Assembly (NCBI GenBank): GCA_026545225.1
Contig: CM048852.1
Coordinates: 13,798,146-13,862,145, forward strand
Origin: Cornus controversa
Taxonomy: Eukaryota > Streptophyta > Magnoliopsida > Cornales > Cornaceae
DNA: 64,000 nucleotides
Direction: 5' to 3'
The position numbers were made by a program, and so were the translations under genes. Below the pieces are notes generated by a model, which was not told where the DNA came from, searched no databases, and saw only the letters and a program-made list of their open reading frames with translations. Of this stretch, positions 23,530 to 36,158 are shown piece after piece; within the stretch, counting starts at the first letter, position 1, and every line of letters begins with the position of its first letter.

Positions 23530-26500
23530 TCTTAAATGGTGTGGGTTATGGTTGGTTTGTTTGGGTAGTCGGTTGGTTTTTGTTGGGTCTTGGTGTGGAG
23601 TTGAGCTAACAGTTGCAATGGTGGTTGCATGGTGGAGGAAGTGGGTTTGGGCCGGAGGTGTGGTGGAGCTCACGGCAATGCATGGTGGAGACTGGCCGTG
23701 GCAGCTATGGTTGATGGGTTAGTGTTTGGTTGTGGTGATGGAGTTTTGAGCTTCTTGTCTGAAGAACAACAATCCCTATTTTTTAAAAAATTTTAATCTA
23801 TTAATTTTTTACTCACTTAATTAGTTGTTGTATATTTTATTTGCTTCTAAACTGTGTAGGTGATTGCCAGTTACAATTTTTTAGTTTCATTATTTAGAGG
23901 GAAAAAAATGAGTGTCATTTTCTTTTCTATATATGTCAATTATAGCTTTTATAGAAATCATGAGACATATTTTAAGTACATGTAACTGATGCATTCAAAT
24001 GATCAAGTGCATATTACTTTTCGTAATCTAATTATTAAATGAAGTGCAACTTGTGAGTCAATATGAGTCCATAGGACTGCCGATAATATATTAGACATGG
24101 CAATTGGTTTCATTAGACCATTCGAGACTGATATATAGATAAAATATAAGCTGATAATTGAAATCTATTTGTGTCATAAGAAAATATGGGAGAATTATTT
24201 TGTTTGTACAAGGAGAATTTTTGATATAAGGTGCAATGGTAGATAGATGTGGTTTGAGTTAGATGTACACAGAGAAATGAGAAATGGTTATGGGCAACTC
24301 AGTTAATAGGCAACTCATTTGATGAATCTGTGGTATTGCTTGTTGTGAAGCTAAAACTAGTTGAATGTGTTAAAATGCATATTACTCGGCTCACCCTCTT
24401 GGCAGCTTTTGAACCCATATGTCGATAAATGGTGGATGTATTTGGGTGAAGTTGATGGTGGGTTGTGGCAGTGGTGGACGTGTTAGGGTGAAGACGATGG
24501 TGGCAGCGGGTAGTTCGACTAGTGGTGGTGCATTGTGGTTTGTGGTGTTTTGTCACAGTTTGGGTTTGGTGCCATGATAGTGTGGGTTGTGGTTGGTTTG
24601 TTTGGGTGGTCAGCTGGTTTTTGTTCGGTTTTGGTGTGGAATTGAGCTAATGGTAGTAATGGTGGTCGCATGGTGGAGGAAGTGGGTTTGGGCAGGAGGT
24701 GTGGTGGAGCTCGCGGCAGTGCATGGTGAAGACTGGTCGTGGCAGCCATGGTTGATGGGTTAGTGTTTGGTGCTGGTGATAGAGTTGTGAGCTTCTTGTC
24801 TAAAGAACAACAATCCCTATTTTTTGTTAATTTTAATATATTAATTTTTTAGTCTCTTGATTAGTTGTTGCATATTTTCTTTGCTTCTAAATTGTGTAGG
24901 TGATTGTCAGTGACAATTTCTGAGTTTCATTATTTAGAGGAAATAAAAAATGAGTGTCATTTTCTTTTCTATATATGTCAATTACAGCTTTTATAGAAAT
25001 CATGAGACATATTTTAAGTACATGTAACTGATGCATTGAAATGATCAAGTGCATTTTAATTTTTGTAATCTAATTATTATTTGAAGTGCAGCCTGTGAGT
25101 CAATATGGTTGAAGAATGATTTGTTCTGTATGAAAAACAATTTCTTGGACTGCCAATATTATATTAGACACGGAAATTTGTTTGTTCTCGGCCGTTCGAG
25201 ACTGATATATAGATAAGATATAAGCTGATAATTGAATTCTGTTTGTTTCATAAGAAAATATGGGAGAATTATTCTATTTTGAAAAGGAGAATTTTTTATA
25301 TAAGGTGCAATGGTAGATACTTGTGGTTTGAGTTAAATGTACACAGAGAAATGAGAAATGGTTAATAGGCAACTCATTTGATGAATCTGTGGTATTGCTT
25401 GTTGTGAAGCTAAAACTAGTTGAATGTGTTAAAATGCATATTACTCGGCTCACCCTCTTGGTAGGTTTTGTACCCATATGTCCATAAATGGTGGCTTAAT
25501 GGTGGATGTATTTGGGTGAAGATGATAGTGGGTTGTGGCAGTGGTGGAGGACGTGTTTGGGTGAAGATGATGTTGGCAGCGTGTAGTTCGACTAGTTGTG
25601 GTGCATGGTGGTTTGTGGTGTTTTGTCACGATTTAGGTTTGGTGCCATGACGGTGTGGGTTGTGGTTGATTTGTTTGGATGGTCAGTTGGTTTTTGTTTG
25701 GTCTTGGTGTGGATTTGAGCTAACGGTAGGAATGGTGGTCGCATGGTGGAGGAAGTGGGTCTGGGCAAGAGGTGTGGTGGAGACTGGCCGTGGCAACCAT
25801 GGTTGATGGGTTAGTGTTTGGTTGTGGTGATGGAGTTTTGAGCTTCTTGTCTAAGGAACAACAATCCTTTTTTTTTCGTTAATTTTAATCTATTAATTTT
25901 TTACTCTCTTAATTAGTTGCTGCATATTTTCTTTGCTTCTAAACTGTGTAGGTGATTGCCAATGACAATTTCTGGGTTTAATTATTTAGAGGAAAAAATA
26001 TTTGAGTGTCATTTTATTTTCTATATATGTCAATTACCGCTTTTATAGAAATCATGAGACATATTTTAAGTACATGTAAGTGATGCATTGAAATGATCAA
26101 GTGCATATTACTTTTCGTAATCTAATTATAATTTGGAGTGCAGCCTTTGAGTCAATAGGGTTGAAGAATCACTTGTTCTGTATGAAAAACAATTTCTAGG
26201 ACTGGCAATATTGTATTACACATGGAAATTTGTTTGCACTAGGCCATTCGAGACTAATATATAGATAAGATATAAGCTGATAATTGAAGTTTGTTTGTTT
26301 CATAAGAAAATATGGGAGAACTATTTTGTTTTTACAAGGAGAATTTTTGATATAAGGTGCAATGGTAGATAGATGTGGTTTGAGTTAAATATACACAGAG
26401 AAATGAGAAATGGGTAATAGGCAACTCATTTGATGAATTTGTGGTATTGCTTGTTGTGAAGCTAAAACTAGTTGAATGTGTTAAAATGCATATTACTCGG

Positions 26501-29110
26501 CTCACCCTCTTGGCAGGTTTTGAACCCATATGTCCATAAATGGTGGCTGAATGGTGAATGTATTTGGGTGAAGATGATGGTGGGTTGTGGCAGTGGTGGA
26601 GGACGTGTTTGTGTGAAGATGATGGTGACAGTGGGTGGTTCGACTAGTGGTGGTGCATGGTGGTTTGTGGGGTTTTGTCACGGTTTGGGTTTGGTGCCAT
26701 GATCGTGTGGGTTGTGGTTGGTTTGTTTGGGTGGTCGGCTGGTTTTTGTTTGGTTTTGGTGTGGATTTGAGCTAACGGTAGCAATGGTGGTCGCATGGTG
26801 GAAGAAGTGGGTCTGGGCAGGAGGTGTGGTGGAGACTGGACGTGGCAACCATGGTTGATGGGTTAGTGTTTTGTTGTGGTGATGGAGTTGTGAGCTTCTT
26901 TTTCTGAAGAACAACAATCCCTATTTTTGTTAATTTTAATCTATTAATTTTTTACTCTCTTAATTAGTTGTTGCATATTTTCTTTGCTTCTAAACTGTGT
27001 AGGTGATTGCCAATGACAATTTCTGAGATTCATTATTTAGTGGAAAAAAATTTTGAGTGTCATTTTCTTTTCTATATATGTCAATTACAACTTTTATAGA
27101 AATCATGAGACATATTTTAAGTAGATGTAACTGATGCATTGAAATGACCAAGTGCATATTACTTTTCGTAATCTAATTATTATTTGAAGTGTAGCCTTTC
27201 GGTCAATAGGGTTGAAAAATCACTTGTTCTGTATGAAAATCAATTTCTAGGACTGCCAATATTGTATCTGACATGGAAATTTGTTTGCACTAGGCCATTC
27301 GAGACTAATATATAGATAAGATATAAAGTGATAATTGAAATCTGTTTGTTTCATTAGAAAATATGGGAGAACTGTTCTGTTTTTAGAAGGAGAATTTTTT
27401 ATATAAGGTGCAATGTTAGATAGATGGGGTTTGAGTTAAATGTACACAGAGAAATGAGAAATGGTTAATAGGCAACTCATTTGATGAATTTGTGGTATTG
27501 CTTGTTATGAAGCTAAAACTAGTTGAATATGTTAAACTGCATATTACTCGGCTAACCCTCTTCGCAGGTTTTGAACCCATGTGTCCATAAATTGTGGATG
27601 TATTTGGGTGAAGATGATGGTGGGTTGTGGCAGTGGTGGAGGACGTGTTTGGGTGAAGATGATGGTGGCAGCGGGTAGTTCGGCTAGTGATGGTGCCTGG
27701 TGGTTTGTGGTGTTTTGTCATAGTTTCGGTTTGGTGCCATGATGGTGTGGGTTGTGGTTGGTTTGTTTGGGTGGTTGGCTGGTTTTTATGGGTCTTGGTC
27801 TGGAGTTAACTAATGGTAGCAATGGTGATCGCACGGTGGAGGAAGTGGGTCTGGTAGGTGTGGTGGAGCTCGTGGCGGTGCATGGTGGAGACTAGCCGTG
27901 GCAGCCATGGTTGATGGGTTAGTGTTTGGTTGTAGTGATGGAATTGTGAGCTTCTTTTCCGAAGAACAAAAATCTCTATTTTTTTGTTAATTTAAATCAA
28001 TTAATTTTTTACTCTCTTAATTACTTGATGCATATTTTCTTTGCTTCTAAATTGTGTAGGTGATTGTCAATGACAATTTCTGAGTTTCATTATTTAGAGA
28101 AAAAAAAATATGAGTGTGATTTTCTTTTCTATATATATCTATTTCAGCTTTTATAGAAATCATGAGACATATTTTGTGTACATGTAACTGATGCATTCAA
28201 ATGATCAAGTGCATATTACTTTTCGTAATCTAATTATTATTTAAAGTGCAGCTTGTGAGTCAATAAGACTGCCAATATTATATTAGACATGGAAATTTGA
28301 TTTTACTAGGCCGTTCGAGACTGATATATAGATAAGATATAAGCTGATAATTGAATTCTGTTTGTTTCATAAGAAAATATGGGAGAATTGTTCTGTTTTT
28401 AAAAGAAGAATTTTTGATATAAGGTGCAATGGTAGATACATATGGTTTGAGTTAAATGTACACAAAGAAATGAGAAATGGTTAATAGGCAACTCATTTGA
28501 TGAATCTGTGGTATTGCTTGTTGTGAAGCTAAAACTAGTTGAATGTGTTAAAATGCATATTACTCGGCTTACCCTCTTGGCAGGTTTTGTACCCATATGT
28601 CTATAAATGGTGGCTGAATGGTGAATGTATTTGGGTGAAGATGATGATGGGTTGTGGCAGTGGTGGAGGACGTGTTTGGGTGAAGATGATGTTGGCAGCG
28701 GATAGTTCGGCTAGTTGTGGTACATGGTGGTTTGTGGTGTTTTGTCACGGTTTGGGTTTGGTGCCATGATGGTGTGGGTTGTGGTTGGTTTGTTTTGGTG
28801 GTCGGCTTGTTTTTGTTTGGTCTTGGCGTGGATTTGAGCTAACGGTAGCTATGGTGGTCGCATGGTGGAGGAAGTGTGTTTGGGCAGGAGGTGTGGTGGA
28901 GACTAGTCGTGGCAGCCATGGTTGATGAGTTAGTGTTTGGTTGTGGTGATGGAGTTGTGAGCTTCTTGTTCTGAAGAACAACAATCCTTATTTTTGTTAA
29001 TTTTAATCTATTAATTTTTAACTCTCTTAATTAGTTGTTGCATATTTTCTTTACTTCTAAACTGTGTAGGTGATTGCCAGTGACAATTTCTGAGTTTCAT
29101 TATTTAGATG
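23530..29110. repeat. Tandem array of about 1.04-kb units, five full and one partial
   Basis: The marker GTGTGGGTTGTGGTTGG recurs at 23,539, 24,580, 25,653, 26,705, 27,745 and 28,772, giving unit lengths of 1,041, 1,073, 1,052, 1,040 and 1,027. Each unit has a GT-rich part (GGTGGTCGCATGGTGGAGG), a T-rich part ending GCTTCTAAACTGTGTAGGTG, an AT-rich middle (AATCATGAGACATATTTTAAG), and a segment ending TACTCGGCTCACCCTCTTGG just before CAGGTTTTG. Units differ by small indels, by eye around 90-95 percent identical. Short open frames recur in register, one reading KPAKRVSRVICILTHSTSFS on the minus strand, but none is a recognised protein. Two places per unit look like splice acceptors, so the array may have grown inside an intron. 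Confidence 0.85.
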
Positions 29111-29136
29111 AAAAAAACTATGAGTGTTATATTAAC

Positions 29137-29300
29137 ATTAGGCACTTGTTCCTTGTTTTGGATGTTCTCCATGTGTTTTACATATTATTTATAATTTTTA
29201 ATGTCGTTAATAGGATGTTCTTAATAGCGAAAACTCTATACCAATTAAGCCATGGAAGGTTGAAGAAGATACAACACTGTTGGTGCACATAGACAAGCAC
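29137..29300 (+). pseudogene. Partial duplicate of the TIM50-like exon region
   Basis: The sequence repeats the surroundings of the exon at 29,522-29,677: CTTGTTCCTTGTTTTGG, TTTATAATTTTTAATG, AGGATGTTCTT, then AAAACTCTATACCAATTAAG and CCATGGAAG. It lacks the middle of the exon (the SKMKKDPSRILHVCGHALE part). It looks like the upstream half of a small tandem duplication of about 290 bases offset, directly abutting the last unit of the 1.04-kb array. Confidence 0.6.
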
Positions 29301-29521
29301 ATTGGCTTAGTTGTGTGCGGATGTTCTTGTTCTCCCTCTTGCTCCACATACTTGACTTAAAGGTGTGAGCATGTCCATATAAACATTAGCAACTGAGTAC
29401 ACCTTACATTGTTCCTTGTTTTGGGTGTTCTCTCTTTGTTTTCCCCCTTTGAGTTAATATATATATATTTACATATGATTTATAATTTTTAATATTGTTA
29501 ATAAGATGTTCCTGCTGGCAG

Positions 29522-29677
29522 GTTCTTTCAAAGATGAAGAAAGATCCTTCAAGAATTCTTCATGTGTGTGGTCATGCACTTGAAAATTGCCTTTAGCCGG
29601 AAAACTCTATACCAATTAAGCCATGGAAGCTTAAAGAAGATGATACAGGACTCTTGGATCTTATCTCTTTCTTAGAA
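29522..29677 (+). pseudogene. TIM50-like exon, host pseudogene fragment
   Basis: After an acceptor-like GCAG, 52 codons read VLSKMKKDPSRILHVCGHAL, then ENCL, a TAG stop, PENSIPIKPWKLKEDDTGLL and DLISFLE, then a GTAAGC donor. As I recall plant TIM50, the inner-membrane subunit of the TIM23 import complex, it contains a closely similar stretch (DLSKL.RDP, ALES.LQPEN, PIKPWK, DDTALLDLIPFLE). The stop stands where a glutamine codon is expected (CAG to TAG). A possible next exon start (VARFRL) is seen around 29,803. Only this exon-sized piece is present, so it is a dead gene fragment, perhaps left after the local duplications. Identification is from memory of the family. Confidence 0.65.
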
Positions 29678-30153
29678 GTAAGCATCCTATCATTATCAGA
29701 GTATATTTATATGAGGAGCTCTTCTTGTCTTCTTGATTATCATGGATGTACTTAGGCTTATGCTTGATTTTAGTATTAATTAGCTGCTTGTTTTGCTTCA
29801 GATGTTGCCCGATTTAGACTAACAAATAAGCTCTATAAACCTAGTAGTTTTCCGTTCAAAATGCTACATAATTGTTTATGTTGGAGGATTTAAATATTTA
29901 AATTGCACCCTCTCTAATAGCTTAAGCTTCTGTGTTCAAACCTCACCGTCACTCTAATAATTAAAATTGACAAGACCTAAAAGTAGGTCACATGTGAGTG
30001 GGCATGTCGGATGATCTAAATATTTTAGTTGCCCTCATTAAGAACTTAAGCTTTTAGAATAGATGGTGGTCAACAGTTACATCTTTAAAATTTAGTATGG
30101 GTTATATCTAATGTCTGGGATTTAATACATGGATCTTTATATGTTTTATCTTT
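29678..30153. other. Intron-like or intergenic remainder next to the TIM50 fragment
   Basis: AT-rich sequence between the TIM50-like exon and the LINE tail. Apart from the weak VARFRL trace near 29,803 nothing is recognised. Confidence 0.4.
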
Positions 30154-30692
30154 TTTCTTTTTTTTCAAAGGTTAGTGATTTGTATTCATTCAACAAAGCC
30201 AATTACAGATTGACTTGGGGCATACCTCAAGGGGGAACAAGGTGGAAACCCCACACCCACCAAAGTTTAACCAAAACTCCAAAAACAAACCCACTTCCAA
30301 TCAACAACAAAATCAACATAAGCCATAGCATAGACTCCCATAGGCCTCACCAAAGAACAAGACTCAAACTACTACGAAAAAAATAGCTCACAGCATCAGC
30401 ACTCCTATAACCAGCCATATCACCCACACAACCAAGATCTTTAGCAATAGAAATCCAACAATAATTCAGAGCAGTAGCAACAATCCAATTGCTATCAAAA
30501 CCAAAACTGAATCTACTGTCATATGCACAATCAAGAGTGCATGCATCATAAAAACTCCTCACACCATCTACATTACCATAGTCAGCAAAAAAACAATCCA
30601 TCATGTAGTTTTGATTCAACATTAATAAGCCAAATGCAACATACCAACAACAGTAGCTTGAGCTACTAGAAGTATATTCTACCTTAATAAGC

Positions 30693-33600
30693 TTAATCAT
30701 GTTTAAAAACAGATTCTGGCAGACCCCACTCCAGCTGCAACCATCTATTTATAGGAGATCTCACAAAATTTTCAAGGGAGAATAGTTTGAGTTTTATTGT
30801 CTGAATAACCACTTTAGTAATTGGATCACAATCCCTCAATTCATCCTTAAATACTCTTTTGTTCCGTTCCTTCCACACTTCATACACAACACCTGACAAA
30901 GCCAATCTGTTAACAATAGATACAAGTGATTTTCCCTTTAGAGTCAAACAAGCCCAATGAATAATGTCATCCCAATTCTGATTAGGCCACTTCAAAGCAC
31001 ACTTCCCAGAAATTGTAAGCCATATTCTCTTTGTAAAACTACAGCTAAAGTACAAGTGTTCTCTATCCTCTCTACTTCTGCAAAAGATACAACAACCAGT
31101 ATGAGTAATACCCACCTGCATCATCCTTTGTTGAGTCCATTGCCTATTCTGCACCCACAGCCACAAGAGTAAAGCATGTTTAGGGATGGCTTGAGTAAAC
31201 CACACTATATCCTTCCATGGAACTACAGGCTGTTTCCTTCTCAAAACTCCCTAGCTATTTTAATAGAGAATGTCCCATTACCAGGAACCCAAATAGTTTT
31301 GTCAGACTGGCGTGGAGAGGGTTTAAAATTCCCAGGTATACTGTCCCTTAAATCCATCCATTCTAATGTATTGGTAGAAGGCCATTTCCATCCATTATCT
31401 TGTATAACAACAGCCACTCTTGCATCAGTTCCCAACCTTGAGTATCTAATAATCCTACTATCATATTGCAAATAGATAGGACCAATACGAAGCCAATAAT
31501 CACACCACAGTGTGGTTAACGACCCATCCCCAATCTGAATCTGGATGACCCTTCTAAAAGTATCTCTCATTTTCAGAATTCTCCTCCAAGTCCATGAGCA
31601 ATGAGATGAAACTTTCATATTCCAAAAATGCTTCTGTTTAATAAGGTGTTTCTTAACCCAGTCAAGCCAAATAGACTCAAATTGAGGTTGGATAACCCTC
31701 CATAGACGCTTAGACATTGCTGCCACATTCCACACTACTAGATCTTTTACACCCAGCCCTCCTTCAGAAGTTGGTAAAAAAATACTCTCCCAAGATACTT
31801 TAGTACCCCCCTCACTCAGAGCAGACCCTTTCCATAAAAATTTTCCAAGGATAACTGAAATTTCCTTCATCACAACCTTAGGAAGCACAAAGGTAGAAGC
31901 CCAATAAACTTGAACAGAGAAAAACACTGTCTTGATTAACTGCAACCTGCTAACATAAGACAAATATTTGCTCATCCAAGACTGAATTCTTGATGTGATC
32001 CTATCCACCAAATCAGTACAGTGATCCCTCAGTTTGGATGACAAGAGAGGAACCCCCAAGTATCTCACTGGAAATTCCCAGCAGCAAAATTCAAAGTAGT
32101 TTGTATCTGTTCCTTCACACCAAACCTCAAGCCAGCACAAAACATTACAGTTTTAGCATAATTCGGAACAAGGCCTGACATAGCACCAAATTCCTCCAAA
32201 GCTTACTTCAAAATACCCACTGAATACACATCACCAGCAGTAAAAACCATTAGATCATCTGCAAATATTAAACTTCACAATTCTTGTGCTGCACATTTCC
32301 AATGATACTTGAAGCTACCTTGCTCAATCTTACTTCAAAGAATGCCAGTTAAAATCTCCACTCCCATTACAAACAAATAAGGAGACATTGGATCTCCCTG
32401 TCTTAACCCCTTGCCATTACCAAAATAGCCTTCCAAATTACCATTTATATTAATGGAAAACTTTGCAGTAGACACACAGGTCATAATCCACCTTACCATC
32501 TTATCAGGAACCTGAAAAGCTCTCAAAGTTTCCTTCAAAAAAGCCCATGACAGTGTATCATATGCTTTCCTCAAATCAACCTTCAAAGCAAACCTACCCG
32601 GCTTAGAATTATTGTGGTAGTTCCGTAACAGTTCTTGAACAAGCAAGATATTATAAGTTATACACCTACGAGGTACAAAAGCCAGTACAATCAGGCAGCA
32701 CAGGTTTCAACCTATTAGCTATAATTTTGGCTATACACTTATACACCACATTACAAACTGATATCAGCCTAAAGTCACCCACAAATGAAGCATTTTAAAC
32801 TTTTGGCACTAAGGTAATAACAGTGGAATTAACCTCCTTCAACAGTTTACCAGATAAGAAGAAAGAATGAATAGCCTTCAGAATATCTTCTCTAATGATA
32901 TGCCATGTCCTCTTAAAAAAAAGGGCATTGAATCCATCACTACCTGGAGCTTTATCTTCCTTAAGAGAGAACAAAGTGTCTTGAATCTCAGCATCAATTA
33001 CAGCCCTCTGCATGTGTTGTATCTGCATTGAATTAAGAGGCTTAGCAATAAATTGATCCAGACTAGGTATACTCCTCCCCTCATTTGCATTACTCAAGAG
33101 TTTCTTATAAAGTTTCAATATTTCTGCAACAAACAACTCCTTTTTATCCAATTTCTGACCATCCTCAGTAGTGATAGACCAAATGGAATTATGAGCTCTT
33201 CTTTGATTCACTTGTTCATAGAAATAGGCTTTATTCCTATCCCCAAGCTTAAGCTACTGAACCCTTGATTGCTGCCCATAAAGAGTTTCTTCATCTCTAG
33301 CCAAATGTTGAAAATTCTGGAACAACCCCTCTCTTCCTGAAGTAAACTAGAGTTAATTGGATCATTATCAATTTTCTGTTGCACCTTCTCCAGATCAGTT
33401 CTAGTCTTCTGAACCTTCTGAGATAGATCATCATAATAAATTAAGAACTTTAAGCTCAACTTTCACCAATTTAAGCTTTTGTGCTACTATAAACATTGGA
33501 GTTCCAACAACATTCCTGCTCTAAACTCTAGCAACCAAGTCAAAGAAATCAGGATGCTGAATCTGAAAATTATTGAACCTAAATGGCTTCTTCTTGCTTG

Positions 33601-34706
33601 ATGTAGCACCAGCATTAATTTTTAATAGAACAAGAGAATGATCTGAAATGCCCAGAGCTTCAAACAGAGCCTCAGAAACAGCATACTGACTCAACCAACC
33701 ATCATTGACCAACGCCCTATCTAGCTTTCAGAAGTAATTACCATTAGACCATTTAGATTTCAAACCAGTAAATGTCAAGTCAGACAGCTTAGCCTCTTCA
33801 ATACATTGACCAAATTTCTTATCACTTGCAGCTAGGGCTGCACAAAGAACCGTTGGAACCGGAACTGGAACAGTACCTAAACTGAACCGAACCGTCGGTA
33901 CGGTTCCGGTTCCATTTTTCAAGGAACCGTTGAACACGGTTCCGGTTCCAGGCCCAGCAGAACCAAACCGAACCGGACTGTAGGTGACGGTTCCAAGGAA
34001 CTGGAACCAGAACAATTAGATTATTTATTAGTTTTATTACTAATTTATTATTATAATATTATCAATAATATTGTATTATATTATATATTGATTCAATATA
34101 CTCAGTTTAAGTTACTTACAGTAAGATTAGTTAATGGGGCTTGTTCAATTGAAAAAAAATAAATAAATAAACAGGAGAACCGTGGTTCGGTTCGGTTCGG
34201 TTCCACCTCCCAACAGTTCCGGTTCCGGTTCCAAAAAACAGGGAACTGTTGGGACGGTTCCGGTTCCTCTGGGAACCGTAAGGAACCGAACCGTGTGCAC
34301 CCCTACTTGCTGCCCAATTTGTAGCCTTCCACAATCTTCTTCTTTCAATAATGTCATTTGATGCATAGATAAAAGAAGCATTACACTTGAGACTGTCATC
34401 TTTGGAGACAATGAAAGAATGAACAAGCTGATCAGAAGTCCTAAAGTAAACTACATCTAAAATGTCTTTATTCCAGCAAACCCAAATTTTACCATTCTGA
34501 GCCTCAGCATAATTATGATAAAACCCCCAACCAGGCACTAAAGACTGAATAATTCTACTCATATTATGTTCTTTTACCCTGGTTTCAACAATACATAGCA
34601 GTGGCAAATTATGTAGTTTCATTACTCTATTTACCTCCTTTTGTTTTAAGGGGTCATTTAAGCCCCTTATATTCCATGTCCAGAAAATCATAGGAAACAT
34701 GAACAC
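30693..34706 (-). pseudogene. LINE ORF2: endonuclease, reverse transcriptase, zf-RVT
   Basis: The ATG at 34,706 opens MFMFPMIFWTWNIRGLND, the start of an APE-type endonuclease (IVETRVKEHNM, then GWGFYHNY). The endonuclease resumes beyond the hAT insert (33,712-33,521, ALGISDHSLVLLKIN). The reverse transcriptase runs from about 33,211: KEDKAPGSDGFNALFFKRTW, then FALKVDLRKAYDTLSW and GLRQGDPMSPYLFVMGVEIL. The catalytic FADD is still readable near 32,255. The thumb region (32,140-31,241) and a zf-RVT segment with CIFCRSREDREHLYFSC (31,244-30,693) complete it. Stops and shifts separate these blocks, so it is a pseudogene. All expected domains are present in order. Confidence 0.85.
33833..34305. 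mobile_element. 473-bp non-autonomous hAT-type element with GGTTCC repeats
   Basis: The left end TAGGGCTGCACA and the reversed right end TAGGGGTGCACA are imperfect inverted repeats typical of hAT. Eight bases flank it: CTTGCAGC at 33,825-33,832 and CTTGCTGC at 34,306-34,313, a target duplication with one change. Both subterminal parts are filled with GGTTCCGGTTCC or GGTTCGGTTCGG words, while the middle 150 bases are very AT-rich. It encodes nothing and interrupts the LINE endonuclease. Confidence 0.82.
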
Positions 34707-34721
34707 ATAGAATTAACTAAT

Positions 34722-35835
34722 TTAGGTAATAGCATCCCCCTCCCTAGGGGATGTAATCACATTTCCTCTTCTAGCCTTTAACATAGTAACATGCTTTGGC
34801 TTATCCATTCCTCCACCTAATTTCAGTCTAGAAAAACCTGGAACATGCATGGTAGGGATAGACTCAGTAATTGTACAAAATGCACTCACCTTATCCATCT
34901 TGGACACTACATTTGAGGCCTCAACTGGATCACCAGATCTATTCTCTTGACGCAACTCAGCATTTCCTCCCTCCTCTTTGAAAGAGCTTAAAACTTGAAA
35001 GGAATTTGATGATATCATAACTTGAGTCTGAGCACTACAAACATTTGGATTCATCTGAACCACATTGTATTCTTCAGAACCAGAGCAACCATCGTCATTT
35101 CTCATAACTTCATTCTTTTTTGAATCAACCCTCCATACTTGACTAGTTTCCTTAGGTTTATGAACTGGTTCCACCTTTTGATTTTTTGGACACGATTGAA
35201 GAGAATGCCCAAAACTACAACATTCAGTACATACCATAGGCTTCCACTGATACTTAGCAATAATTGAAATCTTCTCACCATTTTTAAGCTTCAGCTTAAG
35301 TGAAGTTAAGAATTCTTTCTCAGTCACATTTTCAACACACACACACGAGCATAACTAATGTGTTTCTTCAATAATGTCAAGGAATTAGCATGTAAAGGAC
35401 GCCCAATTGCACTAGCTATATAACTCAACCCTTTCGGAGTCCAGAATTCCATAGGGACATTATAAAGCTTCACCCACACAGGAATCTTATCTATCTGATC
35501 CTTATGAAGTTTCATGCCCTCATGCCATTTCTTCAATACTATTGCCTAGCCAGAAAATGCCAAGGCCCCTACTTATAAATTTTATCTCGACTCATCTGAA
35601 TCTACCTTCCAATTCAATCCACCATTCTCACCATTATTGGAGTTGTGCCAACCCCGATTTCCACCAAATCGACCCCATATAAACTGTCTACAACCACCAA
35701 GTCGCCCAAACCCAGATAGAGATCCACCATATTCTCTTGCTTCAGAAAAGACATACCATCATGCAAAGAAATCATGTCTCAATAAATTTGATGCAAAATT
35801 TCCTTATTATTAGCATCCAAATCCATGTCTTCAAA
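34722..35835 (-). pseudogene. LINE ORF1 (DUF4283-like, zinc knuckle)
   Basis: ORF1 proteins of plant L1 elements bind the element RNA. The N-terminal part reads MDLDANNKEILHQIY near 35,830, then a stop, DMISLHDGMSFLKQEN. The middle part (35,536-35,330) reads KIPVWVKLYNVPMEFWTPKG and LSYIASAIGRPLHAN, typical of DUF4283 proteins. The last part (35,342-34,722) holds a CCHC-like knuckle, CTECCSFGHSLQSCP, and a Ser/Asn-rich tail. The frame is broken at least twice. It ends 16 bases before the ORF2 start, as is common in this group. Confidence 0.75.
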
Positions 35836-36158
35836 CACTAAGTCAATATGATGTTTAACCTCACCATAATCAGCACCATCTTCAGAATTGGACACCTCAT
35901 CCTTCAACTCATCCTCTTCACCCACCATCTCTTCTACAGCTTCACTTTGATCCGTTCATCAAAAGAAAACTGGACAAATAGATCGAGACTTTGGACACGA
36001 TCAAAACTCCAAGAACGTCCCATCAATCAGAAATTAAACAACTCACAAAGAACAGTAAATAAACTTTAGAACAATCACACCAAAAAACTTAGAGAGAGAA
36101 AATCTAGAGAGAGAAGCTCTCAACTAACCCATGCTCTCAACTAATCTGTTTTATCTTT

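Larger units (their letters stand above)
30154..36146 (-). mobile_element. L1-type LINE, near full length, minus strand
   Basis: A T-run at 30,151-30,166 is the poly-A tail of a minus-strand element. Its 5' end lies near 36,146. The 12 bases TGTTTTATCTTT occur at 30,142 and again at 36,147-36,158, a target-site duplication. Reading leftward: a 5' leader with AGAG repeats, ORF1 with a DUF4283-like part and a zinc knuckle, ORF2 with an APE-type endonuclease, reverse transcriptase and a C-terminal zf-RVT zinc segment, then a 3' tail whose last 80 bases (CTTGGGGCATACCTCAAGGG on the plus strand) recur in the LINE pieces at 36,440 and 37,990. The reading frames carry several stops and shifts, so it is not active. 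An hAT-type element sits inside. Confidence 0.88.

Noticed and set aside
24299-28984. His/Thr/Pro-rich minus-strand frames in the 1.04-kb array
   Set aside because: Low-complexity reading of a GT-rich repeat. They recur in register but differ in length between units and resemble no known domain.
23530-29110. CRISPR-like or gene-cluster repeat
   Set aside because: Units are about 1 kb, contiguous, without short direct repeats separated by unique spacers, and no conserved protein-coding exon is recognised.
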